Shown: piece by piece, positions 9,197 through 16,527 of the stretch | How the letters are laid out: each line of letters opens with the position of its first letter | How positions within the stretch are numbered: position 1 is the first letter of the stretch | NCBI GenBank assembly: GCA_026000155.1 | Contig: BNYG01000002.1 | Span: forward strand, 62,001-126,000 | Direction of reading: 5' to 3' | Source: Bacteroidia bacterium | Lineage (GTDB): Bacteria > Bacteroidota > Bacteroidia > Bacteroidales > Azobacteroidaceae | Length of the DNA stretch: 64,000 bases | Program-made: the position numbers and the translations under genes | The notes under the pieces: model-generated | Told to the model about the DNA's origin: nothing | The model's input: only the letters and a program-made list of their open reading frames with translations | The model's database searches: none

Positions 9197-9313
9197 TGTC
9201 ATTGCGGGCTTGACCCGCAATCTCATGAAAATCGTTAATCACTATTATTCAACACCTTGCATCATTAGAGTTTAACGGACATCATGGGATTGCGGGTCAA
9301 GCCCGCAATGACA
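9197..9313. repeat. REP-like repeats, two copies in inverted orientation (copies 2 and 3)
   Basis: TGTCATTGCGGGCTTGACCC at the left end and its complement ending in CAATGACA at the right end bound a 117-bp unit, with AACGGACATCATGGGATTG in the right copy matching the copy at 1224. The arrangement is like a bacterial interspersed mosaic element or small MITE. Its right end overlaps and forms the last codons of the ABC-F gene on the minus strand. Confidence 0.88.
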
Positions 9314-9893
9314 AAAGGCTTAATGTTCCGGTTATTCCGATTTCCCGGACAAAATAATCGTCGTGGGAAATCACCAGCAAACTGCCTTGATAATTTTTGA
9401 TGGTTTGTGTCAGCACTTGTAAACTGGAAATATCCAAGTTATTGGTCGGTTCATCCAATATGATTAAATCGGGCATTTGATTGCTAATCATCAGACAGCA
9501 AAGGTATAAGCGCATTTTTTCGCCGCCGCTCAAGGCTTTGCAGGACTTGTCCAAAGTATCGGAAGAAAACAGGAAACGGTTCAAGCGCAACCGGACTTCG
9601 TGCTCTTTCAAGTTTTGAATGTTGTATTTTTCCGTCAATTGCCTGACCGTACAATCCACATCCACTTGCGTGTAATCCTGGTCTAAATAAATCCACTGGA
9701 AGTCCGCCCGTTTGATTTGTCCGCAAGAAGGTGTAAGCGAGCCGGTTAGCAATTGGATAAATGTCGTTTTCCCGGCGCCGTTATCACCGACGATAGCTAC
9801 TTTTTCGGAGGATGCTACCGAAAAATTCAAACGTTCAAATAAGGGATGTTGATTGGGATAGTGAAAAGATAAATCACTGATTATAATACTCAT
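9297..9893 (-). CDS. ABC-F type ATPase, single-domain (shortened)
   Basis: A 198-residue ATPase with one ABC domain: Walker A GDNGAGKTT (near residue 37), signature LSGGEKMRL, Walker B LIILDEPTNNLD and the switch SHDDYF. ABC-F proteins (ribosome-associated translation or antibiotic-protection factors) normally have two such domains in about 500 residues. The N-terminus (MSIIISDLSFHYPNQHPLF) looks like the start of a first domain, whereas the middle and end look like a second domain, so an internal deletion joining the two P-loops is likely. The last residues (SLLSLRA) and the stop come from a REP-like repeat. The start is the ATG at 9893, not an upstream TTG. Function is doubtful. Confidence 0.75.
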   Translation of the reverse strand: MSIIISDLSFHYPNQHPLFERLNFSVASSEKVAIVGDNGAGKTTFIQLLTGSLTPSCGQIKRADFQWIYLDQDYTQVDVDCTVRQLTEKYNIQNLKEHEVRLRLNRFLFSSDTLDKSCKALSGGEKMRLYLCCLMISNQMPDLIILDEPTNNLDISSLQVLTQTIKNYQGSLLVISHDDYFVREIGITGTLSLLSLRA

Positions 9894-10104
9894 AGAATAC
9901 AATTAATAGTTGCCTGCCAAGAGGCGATTAAACCAAAACTTATTAAATCCGACCTATTAATTGTTAATTTTCATTGGAGTATTTATAAATTTAGACTGCA
10001 AAGATAGTTATTTTTTTGTTAATTATTGTTTTCTGATGTTTAAAAATAATTTACCGAAAAATAGAAAACGGAGAACAGAATGCTTAACGCCCGGTTTTGA
10101 GAAT

Positions 10105-10135
10105 TTTGGTTTTTGTAAAATAAATTGTAACTTTG
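10105..10135 (+). promoter_or_regulatory. Promoter for the VapBC-type pair
   Basis: TTTG at 10105-10108 and TAACTTTG at 10128-10135 are separated by 19 bp, an exact fit to the Bacteroidota -33/-7 pattern. It lies 28 bp before the antitoxin start. The 210 bp upstream, back to the ABC-F start, is A+T-rich and shows nothing else. Confidence 0.75.
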
Positions 10136-10163
10136 CTATAATTTTTTTAATAAAATTATCCTT

Positions 10164-10412
10164 ATGGAAATGCAAGCACATATTGGTTATCATCAAGTAT
10201 TGGAAATGGTGTACCAACTTCCGCAAGAGGAAGTAAGTAAACTTTTGAAAAAATTGCAGTCAGACGTAGCTCACTCGAAAAATCAGGTTGGAACACAGAA
10301 ATATAAATTGACCAAAATGCAAAAATTATTATTGCAAGCTCCAACTTGGTCTGATGAAGAATATAAGAGCTATTTAGAAGCAAATGAACACTTTAATGCT
10401 TGGAGAGGATGA
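10164..10412 (+). CDS. Antitoxin of a PIN-domain toxin-antitoxin pair
   Basis: An 82-residue, mostly helical protein (HQVLEMVYQLPQEEVSKLLKKL) directly upstream of and overlapping a PIN-domain toxin gene by four bases (ATGA). Size, order and coupling fit a VapB-type antitoxin, which would bind the toxin and autoregulate the operon. No DNA-binding motif is obvious by eye; the C-terminal QAPTWSDEEYKSYLEANEHF is the likely toxin-binding part. A well-formed promoter precedes it. Confidence 0.75.
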   Translation: MEMQAHIGYHQVLEMVYQLPQEEVSKLLKKLQSDVAHSKNQVGTQKYKLTKMQKLLLQAPTWSDEEYKSYLEANEHFNAWRG

Positions 10413-10804
10413 CATTATTAGATACATCTGTTTTGATAGAACTGTTTCGTTTTAAGGATAAATCAAAAACGCTTTTCTTTCAACTATCGGCAAAAGAAGA
10501 AATATTTGCGGTTTCTGCATTAACTCATTATGAAACATTTATTGGCGCTCACATTGCTCAAACTGACTTTTGGACAAATTTTTTTAAGCAAATTAAAATC
10601 ATTCCATTTGACGAACAATGTTCATACGAAGCAGTTCAAATTTATAAAGATTTGAAAGTCCAAAACAAATTGATAGCATTGCCCGACTTATTGATTGCTG
10701 CAACTGCTCTTGCTCATGATTTTTCATTAGCAACTCTTAATGTGAAGCATTTTGAAAGAGTAACCGGATTGACGATAAAAACAACAAGTTCGCGTAGCTA
10801 CTAA
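10409..10804 (+). CDS. vapC: PIN-domain ribonuclease toxin (VapC type)
   Basis: A 131-residue PIN-domain protein. Acidic residues in LLDTSVLIELF (Asp5), HYETFIGAH and LPDLLIAATAL fit the metal-binding site of VapC toxins, which cleave tRNA or rRNA and stop growth until neutralised by the antitoxin. The start is the ATG overlapping the antitoxin stop; an upstream TTG is less likely. The gene appears intact. Confidence 0.88.
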   Translation: MTLLDTSVLIELFRFKDKSKTLFFQLSAKEEIFAVSALTHYETFIGAHIAQTDFWTNFFKQIKIIPFDEQCSYEAVQIYKDLKVQNKLIALPDLLIAATALAHDFSLATLNVKHFERVTGLTIKTTSSRSY

Positions 10805-10842
10805 TCGCTTTCAACGTTATTAATTGCAGAAATTGATGCATT

Positions 10843-11754
10843 TTATCCAAATCCTTGCAGGATAAAGAACCAAACGGTGGAGGTAAAGAATCCCATAACA
10901 ATTCCCAGCCCGACGACTAACGAGCAATAGCGCGGATTAAGATTGTATTGACTTGCCAGCAGGCTGACGGTAATGTGGGACGACATGCCGGCTTCGAAAA
11001 CACTTATCCGGCCCAGATTGCCTGTGGAATGCAGAGCCAATGCCAAAAGTAAAACCAAACAGGGCGCCAGAATTAATTTATAGAGTATTCCTGCCGATAA
11101 TAAACGCCATTCGTGTTTTATTTCTCCCAGTTTCAATTGCAATCCGATGGAAAATAAAGCCAGGGGCGACATGGTGGCTACTAACTTGTCCAACAATGGA
11201 TTCGCTATGGAAATGTCGATAAACCGGGGCAAAATCAAAGCAGTCAGGCAACCGAGAAAAGGAGGAAACCGGAACACTTTCTTGACAAAATACAGCAAAT
11301 TCAAATCGCCGGACTTTTCGGAAGAAGTTTTTATGACCGTTATGACCCCCAAGGTGGCAAAAAGAATGAATGTCACCTGGTCGAAAACTACGGCATGATG
11401 GATTTCCGATTCACCGTAAAAAGCCGATATCATGGGAAAACCGAGAAAAGCGGTATTCCCCAATCCGCAAGTAACGAACAAGGCTGTGCGCGAACCGGGC
11501 GACAAGCATTTTTTGAAATCATAGAGCTGCACAAACACCCAAGCTCCGAGCCAGATAACAAAAGGTCCGATGAACGGCAGCAACAATTGGGCGCTCCATT
11601 CGATTTCGGGAATAAATCGCAACGAAAGCGACGGCAACGCGACATACAATACCCAGGCATTAACGCTTTTGTAAGCATCGGCAGGCAATATCTTCAATCT
11701 TGACAAAAGGACTCCTGCCGAAACACACAGGAAAATGAGAATAAAATTCGTCAC
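10843..11754 (-). CDS. AEC-family permease (auxin-efflux-carrier type)
   Basis: A 303-residue membrane protein with about ten transmembrane helices, N-terminal FILIFLCVSAGVLLSRL and the AEC pattern LNPRYCSLVVGLGIVMGF near the end. AEC permeases export small carboxylates or similar solutes; the substrate cannot be told here. Translation starts at GTG, since no ATG fits the N-terminal helix. It is monocistronic, convergent with vapC and divergent from queD. Confidence 0.85.
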   Translation of the reverse strand: MTNFILIFLCVSAGVLLSRLKILPADAYKSVNAWVLYVALPSLSLRFIPEIEWSAQLLLPFIGPFVIWLGAWVFVQLYDFKKCLSPGSRTALFVTCGLGNTAFLGFPMISAFYGESEIHHAVVFDQVTFILFATLGVITVIKTSSEKSGDLNLLYFVKKVFRFPPFLGCLTALILPRFIDISIANPLLDKLVATMSPLALFSIGLQLKLGEIKHEWRLLSAGILYKLILAPCLVLLLALALHSTGNLGRISVFEAGMSSHITVSLLASQYNLNPRYCSLVVGLGIVMGFFTSTVWFFILQGFG

Positions 11755-11829
11755 GTTTTATATAAATATAAATTATACCAAATTGGGCATAAATGTACGA
11801 ATATTTTTTAAAATCGAATAAAAATACCG

Positions 11830-11837
11830 TATATTTG
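11830..11837 (+). promoter_or_regulatory. -7 box for queD-queE-rnz
   Basis: TATATTTG matches TAnnTTTG and lies 21 bp before the queD start. A T-rich run (ATATTTTTTA at 11801-11810) stands where a -33 box would be. Confidence 0.6.
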
Positions 11838-11858
11838 CATTATTCAAAAAAAAGGCAA

Positions 11859-12212
11859 ATGTATAAAATAAGTAAAGATTTTTCGTTTTCCGCTTCTCAT
11901 GTATTGGATCTTTTAGGAAAAGATCATCCATGTGCACGAATGCATGGACATAATTACGTGATTACGGTTCACTTGAAATCGGAAACATTGGATGGGTATG
12001 GTTTCGTAAAAGATTATAAATCATTGAAAATCGTAAAACAATATATTGACGAAACCTTAGACCATCGCCATTTGAATGAGGTAATTCCGGGACATCCGAC
12101 TTCGGAAAATATCGCCCGGTTTATTTACGACCGGTTCAAACCGGAAATCCCCGAAATCTACGCGGTAGCAGTCAGTGAAACCCCTCAAACTTCCTGTATT
12201 TATGAACCTTAA
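11859..12212 (+). CDS. queD: 6-carboxytetrahydropterin synthase family protein
   Basis: A 117-residue QueD/PTPS-family enzyme, which converts dihydroneopterin triphosphate to 6-carboxytetrahydropterin in the preQ0/queuosine pathway. The zinc-binding histidines are visible as SASH (His14) and MHGH (His29, His31), with the catalytic Cys25 in HPCARMHGH; DETLDHRHLNE carries the catalytic Asp/His region and SETPQTSCIYEP the C-terminal Glu. The start is the ATG giving MYKISKDFSF, which matches family length. Its stop overlaps the queE start by 11 bp, consistent with one pathway operon. Confidence 0.93.
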   Translation: MYKISKDFSFSASHVLDLLGKDHPCARMHGHNYVITVHLKSETLDGYGFVKDYKSLKIVKQYIDETLDHRHLNEVIPGHPTSENIARFIYDRFKPEIPEIYAVAVSETPQTSCIYEP

Positions 12213-12786
12213 TGTAAAAGAAATATTTTATTCCCTGCAAGGAGAAGGCGGACGCCAAGGAGAAGCTTCCATCTTTATCCGGTTGACGGGATGCAACCTG
12301 AAATGTAAGTTTTGCGATACCGATTTTGACGGAGGAAGAGATATGAATTTCGGACAAATCATGGCTGTCATTAAACAATTTTCCTGCAAATGGATTGTGT
12401 GGACGGGCGGCGAACCGAGCTTGCAATTGACGGACGAAATCTTGTTGTTCTTCAAAAAACAAGGCTATTTGCAGGCCATCGAAAGCAACGGACACAAGAA
12501 ATTGTCTGATTTGCTGGATTATACCGTTGTCAGCCCGAAAGGCAATCCTGCTTACGCCAAGGAACAAAATCCGGAAGTGGATGAGGTGCGTTTACCGGTT
12601 AAAAAAGGCATGGCTATTCCTCCGCTCGATATATTGCCTGCGGCGAAATATTATTTTTTGAGTCCTATTTTCACCACCGGCATGCAGTCAACGAACGCCA
12701 ATCTTTATTATTGCGTCAAATACATTAAACTCCATCCGGAATGGCGTTTAAGCGTACAACTGCACAAATTAATAGGTATAGACTAA
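12202..12786 (+). CDS. queE: 7-carboxy-7-deazaguanine synthase (radical SAM)
   Basis: A 194-residue radical SAM enzyme that converts 6-carboxytetrahydropterin to 7-carboxy-7-deazaguanine, the step after QueD. The cluster-binding motif is CNLKCKFC (Cys31, Cys35, Cys38), with SLQGEGGRQGEASIFIRL before it and WTGGEPSLQ as the SAM-binding GGE motif. The length is normal. The stop codon shares one base with the start of rnz. The rest of the pathway (queC, queF) is not in the window. Confidence 0.94.
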   Translation: MNLNVKEIFYSLQGEGGRQGEASIFIRLTGCNLKCKFCDTDFDGGRDMNFGQIMAVIKQFSCKWIVWTGGEPSLQLTDEILLFFKKQGYLQAIESNGHKKLSDLLDYTVVSPKGNPAYAKEQNPEVDEVRLPVKKGMAIPPLDILPAAKYYFLSPIFTTGMQSTNANLYYCVKYIKLHPEWRLSVQLHKLIGID

Positions 12787-13706
12787 TGGAACGGTTTGAA
12801 GTAAATATATTGGGTTGCGGATCAGCGCTTCCTACCACCAAGCATTTTTTAAGCTCACAAGTCGTCAATCTCCGGGACAAACTCTACATGATTGATTGCG
12901 GGGAAGGAAGCCAATTGCAATTCCGTGCTATGAAACTGAAATTCCAGCGTTTGAACCATATCTTTATCTCCCATTTGCATGGCGACCACTGTTTCGGTTT
13001 GCCGGGACTGATTTCTACTTTGGGATTGTTGGGAAGAACATCCGATTTGCATATTTATGCCCAACCGGATGCTCCAATTGTATTCCAGCCTTTGCTGGAT
13101 TATTTTTGTAAACAATTGCCTTACAAGGTTATTTTTCATCCGTTCCATCCTGCCCGGAACGAATTGATTTTTGAAGACCGCACGTTGAAAGTTTCTACCA
13201 TTCCGTTGAAACACCGGGTTCCCAGCGCCGGATTCCTGTTGGAGGAAAAGCCGAAAAGTCCCCATATCATCCGGGAAATGATTGACTTTTACCAAGTTCC
13301 GGTCAGCCGTATCCATGCCATCAAAAACGGGATGGATTATATTACGCCCGAAGGAGAAATTATTCCCCATCAACGTTTGACCCGTCCGGCAGAACCGGCT
13401 CATAGATACGCTTATTGTTCGGATACAGCTTATTACGAAAAAATCATTCCGATTATTGAAGGAGTGGATGTCCTTTATCACGAAGCCACTTTCGGGGAAG
13501 AAGATTTAGCCCGCGCCAAGGAAACGTTCCATTCATCGGCCCGGCAAGCGGCGAGCATTGCCAAAGCAGCCAATGTCAAGAAATTGGTATTGGGACATTT
13601 TTCGGCGCGTTATCCCGATGAAACGATTTTGTTGAACGAGGCCAGGGAAATATTCCCTAATACGATTCTGGCAAACGAAAAGTTGTTAATAAATCTTTCC
13701 ATTTAG
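12786..13706 (+). CDS. rnz: Ribonuclease Z
   Basis: A 306-residue metallo-beta-lactamase-fold endonuclease that removes the 3' trailer of tRNA precursors. The signature SHLHGDHCFGLPG (His63, His65, Asp67, His68), the N-terminal LGCGSALPTTKH, the YCSDTAYYE strand, HEATF and the late LGHFSARY all match tRNase Z short form. The start ATG overlaps the queE stop by one base. Coupling to queuosine genes groups two tRNA-maturation functions. Confidence 0.95.
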   Translation: MERFEVNILGCGSALPTTKHFLSSQVVNLRDKLYMIDCGEGSQLQFRAMKLKFQRLNHIFISHLHGDHCFGLPGLISTLGLLGRTSDLHIYAQPDAPIVFQPLLDYFCKQLPYKVIFHPFHPARNELIFEDRTLKVSTIPLKHRVPSAGFLLEEKPKSPHIIREMIDFYQVPVSRIHAIKNGMDYITPEGEIIPHQRLTRPAEPAHRYAYCSDTAYYEKIIPIIEGVDVLYHEATFGEEDLARAKETFHSSARQAASIAKAANVKKLVLGHFSARYPDETILLNEAREIFPNTILANEKLLINLSI

Positions 13707-13749
13707 GATTATTTAAGATATTCTAACGCCTGTCTTTCAAATTTTACCC

Positions 13750-13757
13750 TATCTTTG
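13750..13757 (+). promoter_or_regulatory. -7 box for the small secreted protein
   Basis: TATCTTTG matches TAnnTTTG, 37 bp before the start codon. The -33 box is not clear. Confidence 0.5.
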
Positions 13758-13794
13758 TGTCCAGATTTATCAATTTAATTTATAGAATAAGTGT

Positions 13795-14007
13795 ATGAAA
13801 AAAATCTTACTTTCTTTATTTATGTTGTCTGCCATGACATGGGCTGTTAGTGCCCAGAATGTACAAAAAGCGTCTCACGAGGCAACAAAAAAAGAATCGA
13901 GCGAAGGGAAAAAAGAGAAAAAAGAAAGTTGTTGCACTGAAAAGAAAGCAGACTCTAAAGACAAAAAAGAAGCCACAGCAGAAACAAAATCCTGCGGAAA
14001 GAAATAA
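13795..14007 (+). CDS. Small secreted Lys/Glu-rich protein
   Basis: 70 residues: a signal peptide (KKILLSLFMLSAMTWAVSAQ, cleavage after about residue 20) and a mature part of about 50 residues made almost wholly of Lys, Glu, Ser and Ala with three cysteines (CC and a late C). No family recognised. Such low-complexity periplasmic proteins could bind metal or be structural, but the sequence does not decide. It has its own promoter box and is followed by a clear terminator hairpin, so it is a single-gene unit. Confidence 0.7.
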   Translation: MKKILLSLFMLSAMTWAVSAQNVQKASHEATKKESSEGKKEKKESCCTEKKADSKDKKEATAETKSCGKK

Positions 14008-14024
14008 TTTAGTGCAATTTATTG

Positions 14025-14057
14025 AGCCTCATAGCGAAAGAGCTATGGGGCTTTTTT
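14025..14057 (+). terminator. Rho-independent terminator
   Basis: An 11-bp stem (AGCCTCATAGC at 14025-14035 with GCTATGGGGCT at 14042-14052, one G-U pair) is followed by a T run. It follows the small secreted protein gene by 17 bp. Confidence 0.85.
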
Positions 14058-14132
14058 ATTTTAAAATATTTTTTCTTCCCGTTTGTCTTCATAAACAGAG
14101 AGAGCAATTTCAATTTTTTTACACAAGGAAAT

Positions 14133-14420
14133 ATGGGATATTATATTATAGGTGCAATAGTTGCGCTTTGGTTTATTGGCGGAGTTTATCGTCATTTGCA
14201 AGGAAAAAACAAGGTAGTCCACGTTGTCGAAGGCAAGTGTACCGGATGTAAGCGATGCGTGACGAACGTGAGGAAGTGCAAACACAACGTATTAGAGTTG
14301 GTAAGCGATGAAAGCGGACAACATATCGTAGTTAAATATCCCGATAAATGTACTGCTTGCGGCGATTGTGTAAGTATATGCAAATTTAATGCACTTGAAT
14401 TAGTGAAACTGACAAAATAA
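14133..14420 (+). CDS. Membrane-anchored ferredoxin-like 4Fe-4S protein
   Basis: 95 residues: an N-terminal transmembrane helix (YYIIGAIVALWFIGGVY) and a two-cluster ferredoxin domain. The second cluster motif is normal (CTACGDCVSICKF, C-x2-C-x2-C-x3-C). The first, CTGCKRCVTNVRKC, has six residues before the fourth cysteine instead of the usual three and lacks the following proline, so this cluster may be altered. The likely role is electron transfer at the membrane. The start is the ATG giving MGYYIIGA. Confidence 0.82.
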   Translation: MGYYIIGAIVALWFIGGVYRHLQGKNKVVHVVEGKCTGCKRCVTNVRKCKHNVLELVSDESGQHIVVKYPDKCTACGDCVSICKFNALELVKLTK

Positions 14421-14473
14421 CCCCTTCTAAAATATCTTATTGAATGACGGTCGCATCGTGAAAGATCTCATCT

Positions 14474-15127
14474 TCATAACCGCAGGTTTTTGACCTGCGG
14501 AGCTTTCGACGCAATTTTCAACAACAACCTCAATTCCCCTTTCTTCCTTCCCACCTCAGCACATTGTCGAATTATATCCAAATCAAAATTCCGAACAGCC
14601 GAAAAATCAATCCGCAAATCGTCTTCCAAATATTTTTGCATTTCCTTAACAGATCGAATCTGCAAATTTTGTGTGACAACAATCTTGTCGCACAACGCCT
14701 TTTCGGGCGAAGCAATGAGAAATGCGTTGGAATTGTCTATAATTTCCCGACTGATTCCAATCGGGTAATATTGAGCAGACATTACTACATATTCAAAATG
14801 TCCAAGCGGCGTGTAGTAATGCTTATGCCACTTTGCAGTAACCGAACGCATCGTATGCACCTTTTCGGAAATCAAACCGTAATACGAAAGGGCAGATTCG
14901 AACGAAACATAAGACGGTCCGTATAAATGATTTGCCACCAATTCGCGTGAGATTTTCTGATTATGAATTTTTGGCGAAATGGCATACAAACTCCGCTTTA
15001 CCCTAATTATAAGCCCTTTTCGCTCTAATTCGGATATTTTGTCTTGGGGTTGTTTCAAATCATCGTATAACGAGTATAAAACATTCTTATTCACTAATAT
15101 AGTTCCTAATTTCTTTAATCGTTCCAT
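14474..15127 (-). CDS. AbiEi-type antitoxin (type IV toxin-antitoxin), orphan
   Basis: 217 residues with an N-terminal winged-helix part (ISELERKGLIIRVKRSLYAI) and the body ANHLYGPSYVSFESALSYYGL ... SPEKALCDKIV typical of AbiEi-type antitoxins, which repress their operon and counter an AbiEii nucleotidyltransferase toxin. No AbiEii gene follows: the next downstream sequence is the convergent ferredoxin gene, so the antitoxin is an orphan. The last residues (APQVKNLRL) are encoded by a palindromic repeat, suggesting that the 3' end was replaced when the partner was lost. Confidence 0.75.
   Translation of the reverse strand: MERLKKLGTILVNKNVLYSLYDDLKQPQDKISELERKGLIIRVKRSLYAISPKIHNQKISRELVANHLYGPSYVSFESALSYYGLISEKVHTMRSVTAKWHKHYYTPLGHFEYVVMSAQYYPIGISREIIDNSNAFLIASPEKALCDKIVVTQNLQIRSVKEMQKYLEDDLRIDFSAVRNFDLDIIRQCAEVGRKKGELRLLLKIASKAPQVKNLRL
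14480..14500. repeat. 21-bp palindromic repeat forming the end of the AbiEi gene
   Basis: CCGCAGGT and ACCTGCGG flank a 5-base loop. It resembles in design the CCGTAGGC/GCCTACGG palindromes at 6.2-6.4 kb and supplies the final codons of the antitoxin gene. Confidence 0.7.
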
Positions 15128-15239
15128 TGTTTATATAACTACAATCTGCTGTAAAAATAGTGAAATTCTGATAGATAATCGAAAAAAAGTAGAATAACTA
15201 TTAAAATTCCGCTATTCTCTCCATAAAATATTTTTTGAT

Positions 15240-15247
15240 TACATTTG
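15240..15247 (+). promoter_or_regulatory. -7 box for the membrane protein/sigma factor pair
   Basis: TACATTTG matches TAnnTTTG, 43 bp before the start of the small membrane protein gene. The upstream -33 region is unclear. Confidence 0.5.
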
Positions 15248-15290
15248 TCTTGATAAATAGAAAGTAATAACAATTTAAAATTAAATAAAG

Positions 15291-15668
15291 ATGAAAAAGC
15301 ACATTTTGTGGCACGTAATTGCAGGATTGGCAATCGTTGCCGGATTCAGTGCAGTCGTTATGCTGCTGTGGAACTTCGCCGTTCCAAGTATTTTTGGGCT
15401 TACAGCCATCAATTTTTGGCAAGCTTTAGTATTGCTTGCATTGGCACGCATTCTCTTTGGCAGGTTCGGCAGGAGAATGGCATTGGCCGGACATGGAAGA
15501 CATGGTGGATTCGGAAAAAATCCGATTCGCGAAAAATGGATGAAAATGACGCCCGAAGAAAGAAAAGAGTTTATGAAAAAAAGGCACTTCGGACACGGCT
15601 TTGGAGGATGCAACTTTGGAGATGAGTTATTCAACGACGAATCAAAAGAAGAAAATCCGCGTGGCTGA
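15291..15668 (+). CDS. Small membrane protein with charged His/Gly-rich tail
   Basis: 125 residues with two transmembrane helices (WHVIAGLAIVAGFSAVVMLLW and NFWQALVLLALARILF) and a cytoplasmic tail rich in Gly, His, Arg and Lys (GRHGGFGKNPI; MTPEERKEFMKKRHFGHGFGG). The last 47 bases overlap the start of the ECF sigma factor gene, indicating translational coupling. It could act as a membrane partner or anti-sigma-like regulator, or sense a cation through its His-rich tail; this is inference from position only. Confidence 0.7.
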   Translation: MKKHILWHVIAGLAIVAGFSAVVMLLWNFAVPSIFGLTAINFWQALVLLALARILFGRFGRRMALAGHGRHGGFGKNPIREKWMKMTPEERKEFMKKRHFGHGFGGCNFGDELFNDESKEENPRG

Positions 15669-16236
15669 GTCAAAAAAAAGTGTCAGTGAACTGATTGTAG
15701 AATATCAACCGCGCCTGAGGTCCTTTATCCGGCAACAGGTTCCAAACAAGGAAGAGGCGGAAGATATTCTGCAGGATGTGTTTTATCAATTGGTCAAAGC
15801 GGCCGAAAACACGCTGAATCCGATTGAACAAGTGTCGGCGTGGCTGTACAAGGTGACCAAGAACACGATTATCAATCATGGCATAAAAAAACGGGAAGAA
15901 CCGATGCCGGTTTATTCTAATGACGAAAGCGATGAGGCGGTGTTGCAAGATTTTTCCGAAATTTTATTCGGTAGAGACGCGACTAATCGCGTCCCTACAC
16001 CCGAAACGGAATACCTGCGCTCGCTGGTCTGGACGGAATTGGAAACCGCCCTCGCAGAACTTCCGCCCGAACAGCGCGAGATATTCGAACTGACGGAATT
16101 AGAAGGCATTCCCATGAAAGAAATTTCCGAAACAGCGGGAGTTTCCGTCAATACCTTGTTATCGAGAAAACATTATGCAGTGGTGCATCTTCGCAAACGC
16201 TTGGTCGGATTGTATGAAGATATTCTTTTTGCGTAA
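15622..16236 (+). CDS. ECF-type RNA polymerase sigma factor
   Basis: 204 residues with sigma region 2 (LIVEYQPRLRSFIRQQV ... AEDILQDVFYQLVKA ... WLYKVTKNTIINH) and region 4 (LPPEQREIFELTELEGIPMKEISETAGVSVNTLLSRKHYAV). It should direct RNA polymerase to a dedicated promoter set. The start is the ATG preceded by GGAG; it lies inside the previous gene. The linker between regions 2 and 4 holds an in-frame 28-bp palindrome (residues FGRDATNRVPT), where length variation is tolerated. Confidence 0.92.
   Translation: MSYSTTNQKKKIRVAESKKSVSELIVEYQPRLRSFIRQQVPNKEEAEDILQDVFYQLVKAAENTLNPIEQVSAWLYKVTKNTIINHGIKKREEPMPVYSNDESDEAVLQDFSEILFGRDATNRVPTPETEYLRSLVWTELETALAELPPEQREIFELTELEGIPMKEISETAGVSVNTLLSRKHYAVVHLRKRLVGLYEDILFA
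15971..15998. repeat. 28-bp near-perfect palindrome inside the sigma factor gene
   Basis: Arms GTAGAGACGCGA and TCGCGTCCCTAC (one mismatch) flank four bases. Length and ends match the palindrome at 733-760 in valS; the inner arm sequences differ (GCGA versus AAGGCA). Both insertions keep the reading frame. Confidence 0.85.
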
Positions 16237-16248
16237 ACAGATTATGGG

Positions 16249-16485
16249 TTATTCAAAAGTGAATTTTCCTTCACCTTCATAAGCATAAGCCATGATATCT
16301 GAATTATAGATATCATAATAAACAAATACTTTAGACTCATAATCAGGATATTTACTATTCCCTGTTTCTACAGCAGTATAAAAGGTATGAATTTTGATAA
16401 TAGCTTCTTTTGGTTCCGGTTCTTCAATATGATTATCGCAACCGATAAAAGCTAAAAGTAAAAAGAGATATATTAACTTTTTCAT
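16249..16485 (-). CDS. Small lipoprotein
   Basis: A 78-residue lipoprotein: KKLIYLFLLLAFIGC gives a signal sequence and a lipobox cysteine at residue 16, followed by an acidic linker (EEPEPKEA) and a short beta-rich domain (AIIKIHTFYTAVETG; SKVFVYYDIYNSDIMAYAY). No family recognised. It is convergent with the sigma factor gene, 12 bp apart. Confidence 0.65.
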   Translation of the reverse strand: MKKLIYLFLLLAFIGCDNHIEEPEPKEAIIKIHTFYTAVETGNSKYPDYESKVFVYYDIYNSDIMAYAYEGEGKFTFE

Positions 16486-16527
16486 TGTTCGTAATTTTTT
16501 CTGTAAAAATACATAAAAATTTTATAT

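Noticed and set aside
9903..10163. Short AT-rich open frames upstream of the toxin-antitoxin pair
   Set aside because: Low-complexity composition, overlap with a good promoter, no ribosome-binding context.
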